From contig JBBMRB010000003.1 in assembly GCA_038900335.1 (NCBI GenBank), positions 186,001 through 250,000 on the forward strand: DNA of 64,000 nt. The letters are read 5' to 3'. This DNA comes from Rs1 sp038900335 (GTDB lineage: Bacteria > Pseudomonadota > Gammaproteobacteria > Pseudomonadales > Balneatricaceae). Positions 17,517 to 26,791 of this stretch are shown here, piece by piece. The position numbers and the translations under genes are program-made. The notes under the pieces were generated by a model. The model ran no database searches. It was not told the origin of the DNA and saw only the letters and a program-made list of their open reading frames with translations. How positions within the stretch are numbered: position 1 is the stretch's first letter; each line of letters opens with the position of its first letter.

Positions 17517-18263
17517 TTATTCTTTAGCTGCCGCTTTATCTTCAACAGGAGCTTGTGCAGCTGCGTCTTCTAGCGCTTCTTTTTTAATTTCGATTAGCTC
17601 AACATCAAAAATTAACGTGGCACCAGGCTCTATTATCTCACCCGCTCCGCTTGCCCCATAAGCAAGTTCAGAAGGGATGTAGAATTTAGCTTTGCCACCT
17701 TCTTTTAAAAGTTGCAGGCCTTCTGTCCAGCCAGCTATTACACCGTTTAGAGGAAAAGTTGCAGGCTGATTACGTTTGATCGAGCTATCAAATTCAACTC
17801 CCTCTAATGTTTTACCCGCATAATGAACAACCACTGTATCATCAGCGCTTGGGTTCGCTCCGCTACCCGCTTCAATTATTTCAATTTGCAAACCGCTCTG
17901 TGTTGTTACAACACCGTCACGCTTACCGTTTTCTGCTAAGAACTTAGTGCCAGCATCAATATTAGCTTGCGCTGCTTCTTTAGCTTTTGCCTGTGCTTTT
18001 TCCACAGCCGCACTTTGAAATTTCTGTAGTACTGCTTCTACTTCTTCATCTTTTAACTGAGGCTCAGCCCCTGCAAATACATCTTTAACTGCAGCACTAA
18101 ATGCTTCGATATCTAACGTGTCAAAATTTGGTTTCATTTGCTGAGCAACCATTAAACCAAAACTATAGCTTAATTTTTTCTCATCACTATCCAGCGTTGC
18201 AGCAAAGGCACCAGGAGCACTCAATACTGCGGTCATTGCGATTGTTAACAATGTTTTTTTCAT
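17517..18263 (-). CDS. FKBP-type peptidyl-prolyl isomerase, periplasmic (FkpA/Mip-like)
   Basis: A 248-residue protein. It has a signal peptide (residues 1-21, cleavage after AFA), an N-terminal dimerisation domain of long Ala/Lys/Glu helices (about 25-120), a C-terminal FKBP domain (about 125-230: VVHYAGKTLEGVEFDSS, FPLNGVIAGWTEGLQL, IPSELAYG, LIFDVELI), and an acidic/Ala tail. It assists folding of exported proteins by isomerising proline bonds. AAGGA lies 7 bases upstream of the ATG. The position matches PA5254 in the algQ region of Pseudomonas. Confidence 0.94.
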   Translation of the reverse strand: MKKTLLTIAMTAVLSAPGAFAATLDSDEKKLSYSFGLMVAQQMKPNFDTLDIEAFSAAVKDVFAGAEPQLKDEEVEAVLQKFQSAAVEKAQAKAKEAAQANIDAGTKFLAENGKRDGVVTTQSGLQIEIIEAGSGANPSADDTVVVHYAGKTLEGVEFDSSIKRNQPATFPLNGVIAGWTEGLQLLKEGGKAKFYIPSELAYGASGAGEIIEPGATLIFDVELIEIKKEALEDAAAQAPVEDKAAAKE

Positions 18264-18363
18264 TCTTAAATCCTTATTAAATTAGGCTACTTCAGTATAA
18301 ATTGTGACAATATTAAACCGTAAAGTTCTGTTTAAATCCATACAAAACAACGTTACTAGCCGC

Positions 18364-18897
18364 TTATGTGTTTTGCAAATAATTGAGCGATAACTGTAAT
18401 AATTGCAATTCACGTAATTTATGATCACTCGCTACTTGTGTTGTTTTCAACTGCTGCCAACAATAAGACAAATTGTCATTTAATCTAGCGGCTATTGTTA
18501 CATGCTCTTCAAAGACATCAGTGTACTGTAAATGCTGCTGATACAATAACATCAGCTCAACCTCTTCTACTGCCAACTCGGCGCTTAACAGTTTTCTATA
18601 ACAACTAGCTAACACTAATGCAAGCGCCTCATTATCACTGCTTTCACGTTTAACTGACTGCCTAAGTGCTCTAATATTGACACTAATATCACGATGCCAG
18701 CGCCCGACCTGCTGTTCTTTTGTTGGTAACTTTTGTAGCTTTAGCCCTTTGCTAGTGAGCCATATTGTGAATATCAACACATTAACTTGATAGCCGTCTC
18801 TATCTTGTAGTGCCAATAAACACTGAGCGATATCTTGGTTTGCATAATAATCCAATGCAAACTCCCACAGCGGGTTTACTGCTTTAACACCTTCCAT
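18364..18897 (-). CDS. TIGR02444 family protein (DUF2390)
   Basis: A 177-residue, mostly helical cytoplasmic protein. The family pattern is seen at the start (NPLWEFALDYYANQDIAQCLLALQDRDGYQVNVLIFTIWL, read in two parts around residues 8-47) and in KGLKLQ...WHRDISVNIRALR. Biochemical function is unknown. In Pseudomonas and relatives the gene lies beside yheS, as here, where it is divergent from yheS with 120 bp between. AGGTG lies 8 bases before the ATG. Confidence 0.85.
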   Translation of the reverse strand: MEGVKAVNPLWEFALDYYANQDIAQCLLALQDRDGYQVNVLIFTIWLTSKGLKLQKLPTKEQQVGRWHRDISVNIRALRQSVKRESSDNEALALVLASCYRKLLSAELAVEEVELMLLYQQHLQYTDVFEEHVTIAARLNDNLSYCWQQLKTTQVASDHKLRELQLLQLSLNYLQNT

Positions 18898-19017
18898 TAA
18901 TCAACACCTACACTTTTGTTATATCGTAGCTTAAAGGGATAACAGCATGCATTTAATCATGAATATGCTAAAATCGCTCGCTCAATTTACTCTCTAGAAC
19001 ACACCTGCCGAGCTTTT

Positions 19018-20925
19018 ATGATTCAATTATTAGAACTAAGTTTACTTCGTGGTACCCAACAATTATTGAATCAAGCAGATCTGACCCTTCACTCGGGTTG
19101 GAAAGTCGGCATTATCGGTGCTAATGGCGTCGGCAAATCCAGTTTGTTTAAATTACTGTTAGGTGAGCTTCAGCTAGATGCAGGTGAGCTTAAAATGTCT
19201 GGTAATCAGACGATAGCTCACATGGCGCAGGAAGTTAACAGCGTAGAGCGCACCGTTATAGACTACGTGCTCGATGGTGATAGCGCACTGCGTGACATCC
19301 AACAAAAACTCGCTATTGCAGAGCGTGAAGGCCAAGCCGAACGTATTGGCGAGCTACACGCGCAGCTTGATGATATCGATGGTTATACTGCTACATCACG
19401 TGCTCAACAGCTATTAAATGGCTTGGGCTTTGCCAATGATGACGGTGATAGAAGTATCAGCGATTTATCCGGTGGTTGGCGCATTAGGTTAAACTTAGCT
19501 AAAGCTCTGATGTGCCGCTCGGATATACTACTATTAGATGAGCCCACCAACCATTTAGATTTAGATGCCACTGTCTGGCTAGAGACCTGGCTTAATAATT
19601 ACCAGGGGACCTTGTTACTAATATCTCATGATAGGGATTTCCTGGATCAAGTGGTCGATCATATTGTGCATATGCACAATCAAAAAACTGATATCTACAA
19701 AGGTCAGTACAGTGCATTTGAGCGAGCAAAGGCAGAGCGCCTAGCGCAGCAGCAAGTACAATACGATAAGCAGCAGCAACGTATTGCTGAAATAGAGCAA
19801 TTTGTTAGCCGCTTTAAAGCCAAAGCCTCTAAAGCTAAACAAGCACAGAGTAGAGTGAAAGAACTCGAGCGTATGGAGGTTATCTCTGCGGCACACGTTG
19901 ACAGCCCTTTTACCTTTAACTTCCCTTGCAGTGACAAAGTATCTAACCCATTACTGTCACTGCGTCACGCTGATTGTGGCTATGAGCAAAAAAGCATTTT
20001 AAATAAAGTATCCATTACTTTAGAGCCAGGCTCACGCATCGGCTTACTTGGGCCAAACGGTGCGGGTAAATCAACATTAATCAAAACATTAGTCGGTGAT
20101 ATTTCAGCGTTGTGCGGTGAGCGAAATACCGGTGAGCACTTAAGTATTGGTTATTTTTCCCAGCATCAACTAGAGGCGCTTGATCTAGAAGCCTCAGCTC
20201 TTGTTCACATCATGCGCTTATCTCCTAGAGCGACCGATCAACAAGTACGCAGTTATTTAGGGTCTTTCGGTTTCTTTGGTGATGATGTTTTCGCACCCGT
20301 AAAAACCTTTTCAGGTGGTGAAAAAGCACGCGTTGCACTCGCCCTAATCGCTTGGCAAAAGCCCAATCTGCTTTTACTAGATGAGCCTACCAACCATTTA
20401 GATTTAGAAGTACGACACGCTTTAACCATGGCTATGCAATCTTTTGAGGGGGCCGTTATCTTGGTCTCGCATGATCGTCATTTACTAAGAAACACGGTAG
20501 ATGAGTTCTTATTAGTAGCTAATGGCGAAGTCGCTGAGTTTAAAGGCGATCTTAATGACTATCAGAATTGGCTGACAGAACAACGACGCAACCTTGCCCC
20601 AACCAAAATGGTCAGCAGGGAAAACCGATCGCTCAGTGCGGATGAAAAGAAAGAACAAAAAAGATTAGCGGCAGAGCGTCGCAACCAACTGCGCCCATTA
20701 AAGAACAAAATCGCTAATCTAGAAAAGACTATCGACAAGCTACAGTCGCAACTTAGTGAATATGAGCAAGGCTTATCTGATGCCGATATTTACAATGCTG
20801 AAAATAAAGACCAACTCAAAGCGATGTTAGCAGCGCAGGCATTGGCGACCAGCACATTAGCAACCACTGAAGATGAGTGGATGTCAGCATTAGAGACACT
20901 TGAAGAAATAGAAGCTGAGCAGTAG
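19018..20925 (+). CDS. yheS: ABC-F ATPase YheS
   Basis: A 635-residue soluble protein with two ABC ATPase domains and no membrane segment. First domain: Walker A GANGVGKSS (near residue 35), signature LSGGWRIRLNLAKAL, Walker B LLLDEPTNHLDL. Second domain: GPNGAGKST (near 344), FSGGEKARVALALIA, LLLDEPTNHLDL. The linker with many Lys/Gln/Ala residues is the ABC-F P-site tRNA interaction motif. A C-terminal coiled coil (about 545-635) follows. ABC-F proteins act on ribosomes; YheS has been linked to resolving stalled translation. The ribosome binding site is weak. Confidence 0.95.
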   Translation: MIQLLELSLLRGTQQLLNQADLTLHSGWKVGIIGANGVGKSSLFKLLLGELQLDAGELKMSGNQTIAHMAQEVNSVERTVIDYVLDGDSALRDIQQKLAIAEREGQAERIGELHAQLDDIDGYTATSRAQQLLNGLGFANDDGDRSISDLSGGWRIRLNLAKALMCRSDILLLDEPTNHLDLDATVWLETWLNNYQGTLLLISHDRDFLDQVVDHIVHMHNQKTDIYKGQYSAFERAKAERLAQQQVQYDKQQQRIAEIEQFVSRFKAKASKAKQAQSRVKELERMEVISAAHVDSPFTFNFPCSDKVSNPLLSLRHADCGYEQKSILNKVSITLEPGSRIGLLGPNGAGKSTLIKTLVGDISALCGERNTGEHLSIGYFSQHQLEALDLEASALVHIMRLSPRATDQQVRSYLGSFGFFGDDVFAPVKTFSGGEKARVALALIAWQKPNLLLLDEPTNHLDLEVRHALTMAMQSFEGAVILVSHDRHLLRNTVDEFLLVANGEVAEFKGDLNDYQNWLTEQRRNLAPTKMVSRENRSLSADEKKEQKRLAAERRNQLRPLKNKIANLEKTIDKLQSQLSEYEQGLSDADIYNAENKDQLKAMLAAQALATSTLATTEDEWMSALETLEEIEAEQ

Positions 20926-20952
20926 CGTCTTTTAAGAGCAGTCAGCACTTAA

Positions 20953-21858
20953 CTAGAAAATAGAATGCCCTATTCTACTACTAAAGCTATCAAGTGCTGC
21001 TGTTCCCGCTAAAGAATTACCTACATGGTTGAGTTCAGGTGACCAAACACAAATACTTAGCTCCTCTGGCAATATGGCAATAATACCGCCACCTACACCG
21101 CTCTTACCCGGCATACCCACCCGATAGGCAAAATCACCGGCAGCATCATACATACCGCTCGTCATAAGTAGCGCGTTAAACTGACGACTCTGTCGCTCGC
21201 TCAGTAGCTCCTCACCGTCTAAAGTGCGCCCCCTATTGGCTAAATAGACAAAGCTTTTTGCTAAATCAACACAGCTCATACATAGCGCACATTGATGAAA
21301 ATAGGTTTTTAAAATGGTATCAACGTCATTTTCAACATTGCCAAAAGATTTCATTAAATAGGCAATAGCTGCATTACGATCACTGTGTTTATATTCCGAC
21401 ATTGCCACTTTTTCATCAGAAATTATCGTATTGTTACCACTAATTTGGCGAACAACTTCCAGCATTCTATATTTTGGTGAAGCTAAGCGCGACACCAATA
21501 CATCGGTAATCAATAAAGCACCGGCGTTGATAAACGGGTTGCGTGGAATACCACATTCATACTCAAGCTGAGCTAGTGAATTAAATGCCCGCCCCGATGG
21601 CTCTTTGCCTACACGTTGCCACAATGCATCGCCATAGCGATTAACTGCTAGCGTTAGGCCCAGCACTTTAGAAATACTTTGGATAGAAAAAGGCTCTAGT
21701 GCATCACCATAATGAAACACGTCACCATTGACGGTGCATACCGCTATACCAAATTTATCTCCTGAGATAGTGCCTAATTCAGGGATGTAGTCAGCTACTT
21801 TGCCCCGACCTAATAGCGGCTGTATTTCAGCGCTAATATCTTGCAGAATTTGCTGCAT
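20953..21858 (-). CDS. glsA: Glutaminase
   Basis: A 301-residue serine-dependent glutaminase that hydrolyses L-glutamine to glutamate and ammonia. Seen: the beta-lactamase-like SxxK motif in FSIQSISKV (near residue 60), GKEPSGRAFNS, RNPFINAGAL, and the C-terminal GMPGKSGVGGGI loop. Length is normal. Its start lies 2 bp after the stop of the upstream HDOD gene, with AAGGTG inside that gene, so translation is probably coupled. Confidence 0.94.
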   Translation of the reverse strand: MQQILQDISAEIQPLLGRGKVADYIPELGTISGDKFGIAVCTVNGDVFHYGDALEPFSIQSISKVLGLTLAVNRYGDALWQRVGKEPSGRAFNSLAQLEYECGIPRNPFINAGALLITDVLVSRLASPKYRMLEVVRQISGNNTIISDEKVAMSEYKHSDRNAAIAYLMKSFGNVENDVDTILKTYFHQCALCMSCVDLAKSFVYLANRGRTLDGEELLSERQSRQFNALLMTSGMYDAAGDFAYRVGMPGKSGVGGGIIAILPEELSICVWSPELNHVGNSLAGTAALDSFSSRIGHSIF

Positions 21859-21860
21859 AT

Positions 21861-23285
21861 TTATGAAATATCACCTTCAATAGAATCATCTATTTTCGCT
21901 GTTTCTCTGCGCTGCTGCTGCTCTAACATATTAACTAACTCTAACAACTCATCTTCTTTAGTTAACATCGCTTCGCGCTCTGCAAACACTTCTTCCTCTA
22001 ATAAACCCACAGCTTGCAACACGTTTTTATCTAACGCCTCAATAGGGCCATCGGCAAAACCAGATGAGCGCAACGCACGATTCGCCAGATTCACCAGCTG
22101 TGCATAAGTGTTAGATTCAGAACTCATTGGCGAGTTAATATAACGCACACCCAAACACACTTCTTCAGGCAGTGACCAACACTCAAATAACCAGGCGGCG
22201 ACTTGCTCACGCGTGACATTCAAAATTTGTTTTTCTGTCTGCTCAATACTGATATGTGGGTTCGCTTCTAAATAGCGCGATAGCAGCACAAAATGCGAAG
22301 GAAAAAGATGCCCTAAAACAGCATAACCAAAATTGTGAATTAAGCCAGTCAAATAAACCAAGCCTGGTTTTGGTGCATCATTAGCGTTCATTTTTTTACA
22401 TAAGCGCTCCGCTAGAGTCGCGCTATACAATGCTTGCAACCAATAAGGGGTGTGGCCACGAGGTGCGTCTTTAGGGACACTTAAGGTTTTCCCCATTGAT
22501 ACACCGAGCGCCAAGTTGATCACTAAATCAAACCCTAACACACGGCTAACAGCATCTTCAATCGATTGTAACTCACTTGGTGTCGCATAATATGGCGAGG
22601 CAGCCCAACTCATCACCTGTGATGCTAGCGATGGGTCTACTTTCACAATCGGCACTAAACGGCTTACATCAGCTAGAGGGTCTGAGCGCAGCTCTGATAT
22701 TTTTTGCACTGTAGGGGACAAACTAGGCAGGCCCAGGGTATCACTGACCCGCTGCTTTATTCTTAACGCCGTAAAACGCTCAACCGCTTTAACGACAACT
22801 TCTTCATCGCTACCCTTTGGCTGCTTATCATTAATTTCTTGCTGACTGATACTTAAAGGCAAAACTGTGACAGTGTTTTCTAGCCACTGTTTAGGTATGC
22901 TAAATGTTAAACCAGAATGGGGTTCAAGTGCATCAAACTGTAAAACAGAGTTTAATGAGCGATCAATATAGACAGGTAGCGAAAAAAGTTTGCGCTGCCC
23001 CTCTGTCGTCATTAATGCTTCTTGCTTAAAAAATTTAATTAAATTTTGCGGTGAAATTGACTGTAATTGTCGATCTGTTTCTCGCCATAAAATCACAAGA
23101 TTGAGTAAGTCAGATGCGGGGAACAACACCAACACCTTGCCTAAATTATCGTGTAGTAACGCTAAGAACACTTTATCTTTTGATTTAACAACATTATCCA
23201 ATCTAGTTACTCCAACAGCCAACTGTATCACCCTATCATCCGTTATTGATTTACCTAAAAGTAACTGCGACAGGCCAGCTGACAT
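21861..23285 (-). CDS. HDOD-domain protein with deacylase-like N-terminus
   Basis: A 474-residue cytoplasmic protein. Residues about 1-155 are distantly like the YbaK aminoacyl-tRNA deacylase fold; related Pseudomonas proteins carry this combination, but here I see only a faint resemblance. Residues about 190-395 form an HDOD domain: LPSLSPTVQKISELRSDPLA, VKVDPSLASQVMSWAASPYY, SIEDAVSRVLGFDLVINLAL and a later YLTGLIHNFGYAVLGHLFP. A Glu-rich coiled coil ends the protein (about 430-465). HDOD proteins are linked to signalling and cell-cycle regulation and generally lack phosphohydrolase activity. It lies 34 bp after spoT and 2 bp before glsA. Confidence 0.82.
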   Translation of the reverse strand: MSAGLSQLLLGKSITDDRVIQLAVGVTRLDNVVKSKDKVFLALLHDNLGKVLVLFPASDLLNLVILWRETDRQLQSISPQNLIKFFKQEALMTTEGQRKLFSLPVYIDRSLNSVLQFDALEPHSGLTFSIPKQWLENTVTVLPLSISQQEINDKQPKGSDEEVVVKAVERFTALRIKQRVSDTLGLPSLSPTVQKISELRSDPLADVSRLVPIVKVDPSLASQVMSWAASPYYATPSELQSIEDAVSRVLGFDLVINLALGVSMGKTLSVPKDAPRGHTPYWLQALYSATLAERLCKKMNANDAPKPGLVYLTGLIHNFGYAVLGHLFPSHFVLLSRYLEANPHISIEQTEKQILNVTREQVAAWLFECWSLPEEVCLGVRYINSPMSSESNTYAQLVNLANRALRSSGFADGPIEALDKNVLQAVGLLEEEVFAEREAMLTKEDELLELVNMLEQQQRRETAKIDDSIEGDIS

Positions 23286-23319
23286 TTTGCATACTTTAAC
23301 ACTAGGCTAGTTCCTTACT

Positions 23320-25431
23320 TTATACTCTTGATACTCTACTTACTGTACGCAATGCTCGTAATTTTTTGATCGTTCTCGCTAAATGAACCCGCCCTTTAAC
23401 ACCTAATTCCATGTTAACAGAGCACAATAACCCTTCTTTTTCGCCGAGGTCCATTTTTAAAATATTGGCTCCCATCGCTGATGCTGTCGTCGCTAAATGT
23501 GCAATAATGCCACGCTCAGATGACACTTCAAGTTTGAGGCCAACACAAAACTCATCGTCTAAATCATCGGACCACTCAAGGAAAATACATTTCTCAGGAT
23601 CACCTTTGACCGAGCGAATATTGGTGCAGTTATTTCTGTGGACAACAAAACCGCGACCACTACTGGTATAACCAACAATATCATCGCCGGGAATCGGCTG
23701 ACAACATTTAGCATACTGAATAACGACGCCTTCAGTGCCTTCTATTGCTAATGACTTTTGAGATAGCTTAGACTCATTCGCATCGTCATTAACCGGTTTT
23801 AATTTTCTAGCTACCACATAAGACATCAAGTTACCGACACCTATTTCCTGTAGTAACTCATCGATCGAGCTCAAATTATAATCAACTAACAGAGCAGCGG
23901 CTTGCTTTGCATCTATTTGATCGGTGCTGATGCCATACTGACTTAAAAACTGATTGAGCAAACGTCGACCCATTTTAATCGACTCATCACGCTCTTGGTT
24001 TTTCAAGAAATGACGAATACTAGATCTCGCTTTACCAGTCACCACAAAGCTCAGCCAAGCCATATTAGGCTTAGCTCTTGGCGTGCGAATAATCTCAACG
24101 GTCTGGCCACTTTCTAGAGGTTCAGACAGCGGCATTAAGCGCTTATTAATACGACAAGAAATACACGAATTTCCGACATCTGTATGAATAGCATATGCAT
24201 AATCGACCGCTGTCGCACCAGGTGGTAACTCATAAATGCGCCCTTTTGGCGTAAAAACATAAATCTCATCAGGGAACAGGTCTTTCTTAACGTTGTCGAT
24301 AAACTCCATTGAATCGCCAGCACGCTTTTGCATTTCAAGCAGGTCTTGCACCCACTTTCGCGCTCGATTAAAGGAGCTAATCGCAATATCCGAACCGCCT
24401 GTTCCTTTATAATAGCTATGTTCAGCAATACCTTGCATCGCCACGGCATCCATTTCTTTAGTGCGAATCTGCACTTCAATAGTAATATCTTTCGCGCCGA
24501 ACAACTCAGTATGTAACGATTGATAGCCATTGCCTTTAGGGATAGCAATATAATCCTTAAAACGGCCATGCACTGGCTTATATAAATTATGGATGGTGCC
24601 TAGTACTCGATAGCATTCATCAACTGTGTCAGTGACAATTCGAAAGGCAAACACATCCATAATATCGGTGAATTGCTTGCGCTGAGATTTCATCTTTAAA
24701 TAGATGCTGTACAAATGTTTTTCACGGCCAAAAACAATACACTCTAAACCCTCTTGCTTTAAACGCCCTTGAATTGAGCTTTCAATACTGGTGATCAAAT
24801 CTTTACGCTGCCCGCGCGCTTTAATAACTGCTTGGCGTATACGCTTAGCACGCATTGGGTAGTAGGAGAAAAAGGACAGCTCTTGTAATTCAATTTGGAT
24901 ATTACGCATCCCAAGCCTAGCGGCAATTGGTGCATATATGTCGAGTGTTTCTTTCGCTATTCGTCGGCGTTTATGACCGGGCATTGAACCGAGTGTACGC
25001 ATGTTGTGCAGACGATCCGCCAGCTTAACCAAAATGACGCGAATATCTTCGGCCATGGCCATTACCATTTTCTGGAAATTTTCTGCTTGCGCTTCAGCTT
25101 TTGTTTCTACTTCTAGATTGGTAAGTTTAGAGACGCCTTCAACAATGGTGGCGACAGGCAGCCCAAACTGGCTTTCGATACCAGGAAAATCTACTTCAGT
25201 GTCTTCAATAACATCATGCAGCATTGCAGCCATCAAACTTTGATGGTCCATGTGCATTGTAGCGAGGATACTAGCAACTGCTAGCGGGTGGGTAACGTAG
25301 GGTTCACCAGATTTACGCCACTGGCCTTCATGCGCCTGTTCAGCATAAAAATAAGCACGACGCACTTGATGGACCATTTGCGGGTCCAAATAATCAACAA
25401 GTCGATTAGAAAGTGAATCGATATTGGGCAT
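23320..25431 (-). CDS. spoT: SpoT, bifunctional (p)ppGpp synthetase/hydrolase
   Basis: A 703-residue stringent-response enzyme. Domains in order: hydrolase HD domain (about 25-180, with THPLAV near 48 and HDVIEDTEV at 72-80, the HDxxED motif intact), synthetase domain (about 240-350, with AIPKGNGYQSLHTELFG), TGS domain (about 385-450, EIYVFTPKGRIYELPPGATAVDYAYAIHT), a helical and zinc-finger-like region (YAKCCQPIPGDDIVGY), and a C-terminal ACT domain. The intact HDxxED marks SpoT rather than hydrolase-dead RelA. It is in the usual operon after rpoZ. AGGA lies 7 bases before the ATG. Confidence 0.97.
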   Translation of the reverse strand: MPNIDSLSNRLVDYLDPQMVHQVRRAYFYAEQAHEGQWRKSGEPYVTHPLAVASILATMHMDHQSLMAAMLHDVIEDTEVDFPGIESQFGLPVATIVEGVSKLTNLEVETKAEAQAENFQKMVMAMAEDIRVILVKLADRLHNMRTLGSMPGHKRRRIAKETLDIYAPIAARLGMRNIQIELQELSFFSYYPMRAKRIRQAVIKARGQRKDLITSIESSIQGRLKQEGLECIVFGREKHLYSIYLKMKSQRKQFTDIMDVFAFRIVTDTVDECYRVLGTIHNLYKPVHGRFKDYIAIPKGNGYQSLHTELFGAKDITIEVQIRTKEMDAVAMQGIAEHSYYKGTGGSDIAISSFNRARKWVQDLLEMQKRAGDSMEFIDNVKKDLFPDEIYVFTPKGRIYELPPGATAVDYAYAIHTDVGNSCISCRINKRLMPLSEPLESGQTVEIIRTPRAKPNMAWLSFVVTGKARSSIRHFLKNQERDESIKMGRRLLNQFLSQYGISTDQIDAKQAAALLVDYNLSSIDELLQEIGVGNLMSYVVARKLKPVNDDANESKLSQKSLAIEGTEGVVIQYAKCCQPIPGDDIVGYTSSGRGFVVHRNNCTNIRSVKGDPEKCIFLEWSDDLDDEFCVGLKLEVSSERGIIAHLATTASAMGANILKMDLGEKEGLLCSVNMELGVKGRVHLARTIKKLRALRTVSRVSRV

Positions 25432-25501
25432 TATTTATCCTGTATACTAGTTTTTTAGGTATACACTAATAATGCCCCATAAAACGGTAGTAGGAAAGAG
25501 C

Positions 25502-25711
25502 CTAAACGTTGATATCGTTAAGAATAGTACGATCTACATGACCTTCTGCTATTTCACGTAGTGCGATAACAGTTTCTTTATCTTTTTCTTTCTCGACAAA
25601 AGGCTCCTTTCCGCCTGTTGCTAACTGACGCGCACGTTTAGCTGCAACCATTACTAACTCAAAGCGGTTAGCTACATTTTCTAAACAATCTTCAACTGTT
25701 ACACGAGCCAT
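25502..25711 (-). CDS. rpoZ: RNA polymerase omega subunit
   Basis: A 69-residue subunit that helps fold and hold the beta' subunit of RNA polymerase and forms part of one ppGpp-binding site. The family pattern is clear: MARVTVEDCLENVANRFELV, AKRARQLATGG and VIALREIAEG. It is shorter than the E. coli protein (91) at the C-terminus but normal for this group. AGAGG lies 8 bases before the ATG. It lies between gmk and spoT as in most gammaproteobacteria. Confidence 0.97.
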   Translation of the reverse strand: MARVTVEDCLENVANRFELVMVAAKRARQLATGGKEPFVEKEKDKETVIALREIAEGHVDRTILNDINV

Positions 25712-25821
25712 GACGGTAAACCTCTAATCTAAAATAGTCGTATCTACTGATACATAAAAGGACGCAGAACTATACAGAAAGCTGCTGATTTTTTCAACAA
25801 CTTAACCTCAATTCTCAACAT

Positions 25822-26442
25822 TTATACTGATAGCAATTGTCTGAGCATCGTATCGTGCTTTATCTGCTGTGTTGACAGTGTTAAACGCTGTGCTTTAAAG
25901 ATAGCTGATAGCTCATCTAATGCCACATTAAAATCATCGTTAATAACAAGATAGTCAAATTCAGGATAGTGCTCCATTTCACCGACGGCATTGGCCATTC
26001 TGTGATCAACTACTGCCTTATCATCTGTGCCACGCCCTTGTAATCGTGAACGCAGCTCTGCTTGTGATGGCGGCAAAATAAAAACAGACACCGCCTCTGG
26101 CATAATTTTGCGCACTTGTTGAGCACCCTGCCAGTCTATTTCTAAAATGACATCAGTACCCTTGCTCAGCTGATCCTCAACCCAAAGCTTAGAGGTACCG
26201 TACTTATTGGTGAACACATCTGCAAACTCCAAGTACGCGCCCTGCTCTATTTGCAGATTAAAGGTATCCATACTAATAAAGTTATAATCAACACCATGCA
26301 CCTCGCCAGCGCGTGCCTGCCTTGTGGTATCAGACACAGACACTCTCACTTGATTATCTTTTGCCAGTAACGCTTTTACTAAGCTCGTTTTGCCAGCCCC
26401 TGAAGGCGCCGATATGATGTATAATGTACCTGTGGTGCTCAT
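25822..26442 (-). CDS. gmk: Guanylate kinase
   Basis: A 206-residue enzyme that phosphorylates GMP to GDP. Seen: P-loop SAPSGAGKTSL (near residue 11), the GMP-binding TTRQARAGEVHGVDYNFIS, EFADVFTNKYGTS, and the LEIDWQGAQQV Walker B segment. The ATG at 26442 is taken; a TTG four codons upstream is in frame but unlikely. It is the first gene of gmk-rpoZ-spoT. In Pseudomonas gmk follows yicC; here yicC is separate at the right end. Confidence 0.96.
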   Translation of the reverse strand: MSTTGTLYIISAPSGAGKTSLVKALLAKDNQVRVSVSDTTRQARAGEVHGVDYNFISMDTFNLQIEQGAYLEFADVFTNKYGTSKLWVEDQLSKGTDVILEIDWQGAQQVRKIMPEAVSVFILPPSQAELRSRLQGRGTDDKAVVDHRMANAVGEMEHYPEFDYLVINDDFNVALDELSAIFKAQRLTLSTQQIKHDTMLRQLLSV

Positions 26443-26791
26443 TATTAAATCCAATTTTAAATTTTGCTAATAATATAACAAATCACTGCTTTTTTTCACA
26501 TTATTGCTTATTTAAATTAACAAACTTGTCCTTTAATTTATTTAAAATGACGTGAGATAAGCCCAACATAGTAAATATTTACTAAGCTAATTTTCGTTGC
26601 AGCCAACAAAAACAACTAAAAAAATCACAAGCTATTGTTTTTGCAGCCGAAAAAATAATTTACAATTAACTGCACAAAGCCTTGCAAGATCCTGTATAAT
26701 GCACCGCTATTTATTCCTAAACATCTTGAGAGTTTGATGGCACTGTCATCGAGTTTTCTAATATTTATCCAATAATCCGACGAGTAGAGCA
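26443..26791. promoter_or_regulatory. fusA upstream region
   Basis: About 350 bp between gmk and fusA. It has a perfect 16-bp palindrome TAGTAAATATTTACTA (26569-26584), a 9-bp inverted repeat CAAAAACAA / TTGTTTTTG (26607-26643), and a perfect -10 hexamer TATAAT at 26695-26700 with no strong -35. The -10 box would give a leader of about 85 nt before the EF-G gene. Confidence 0.55.
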
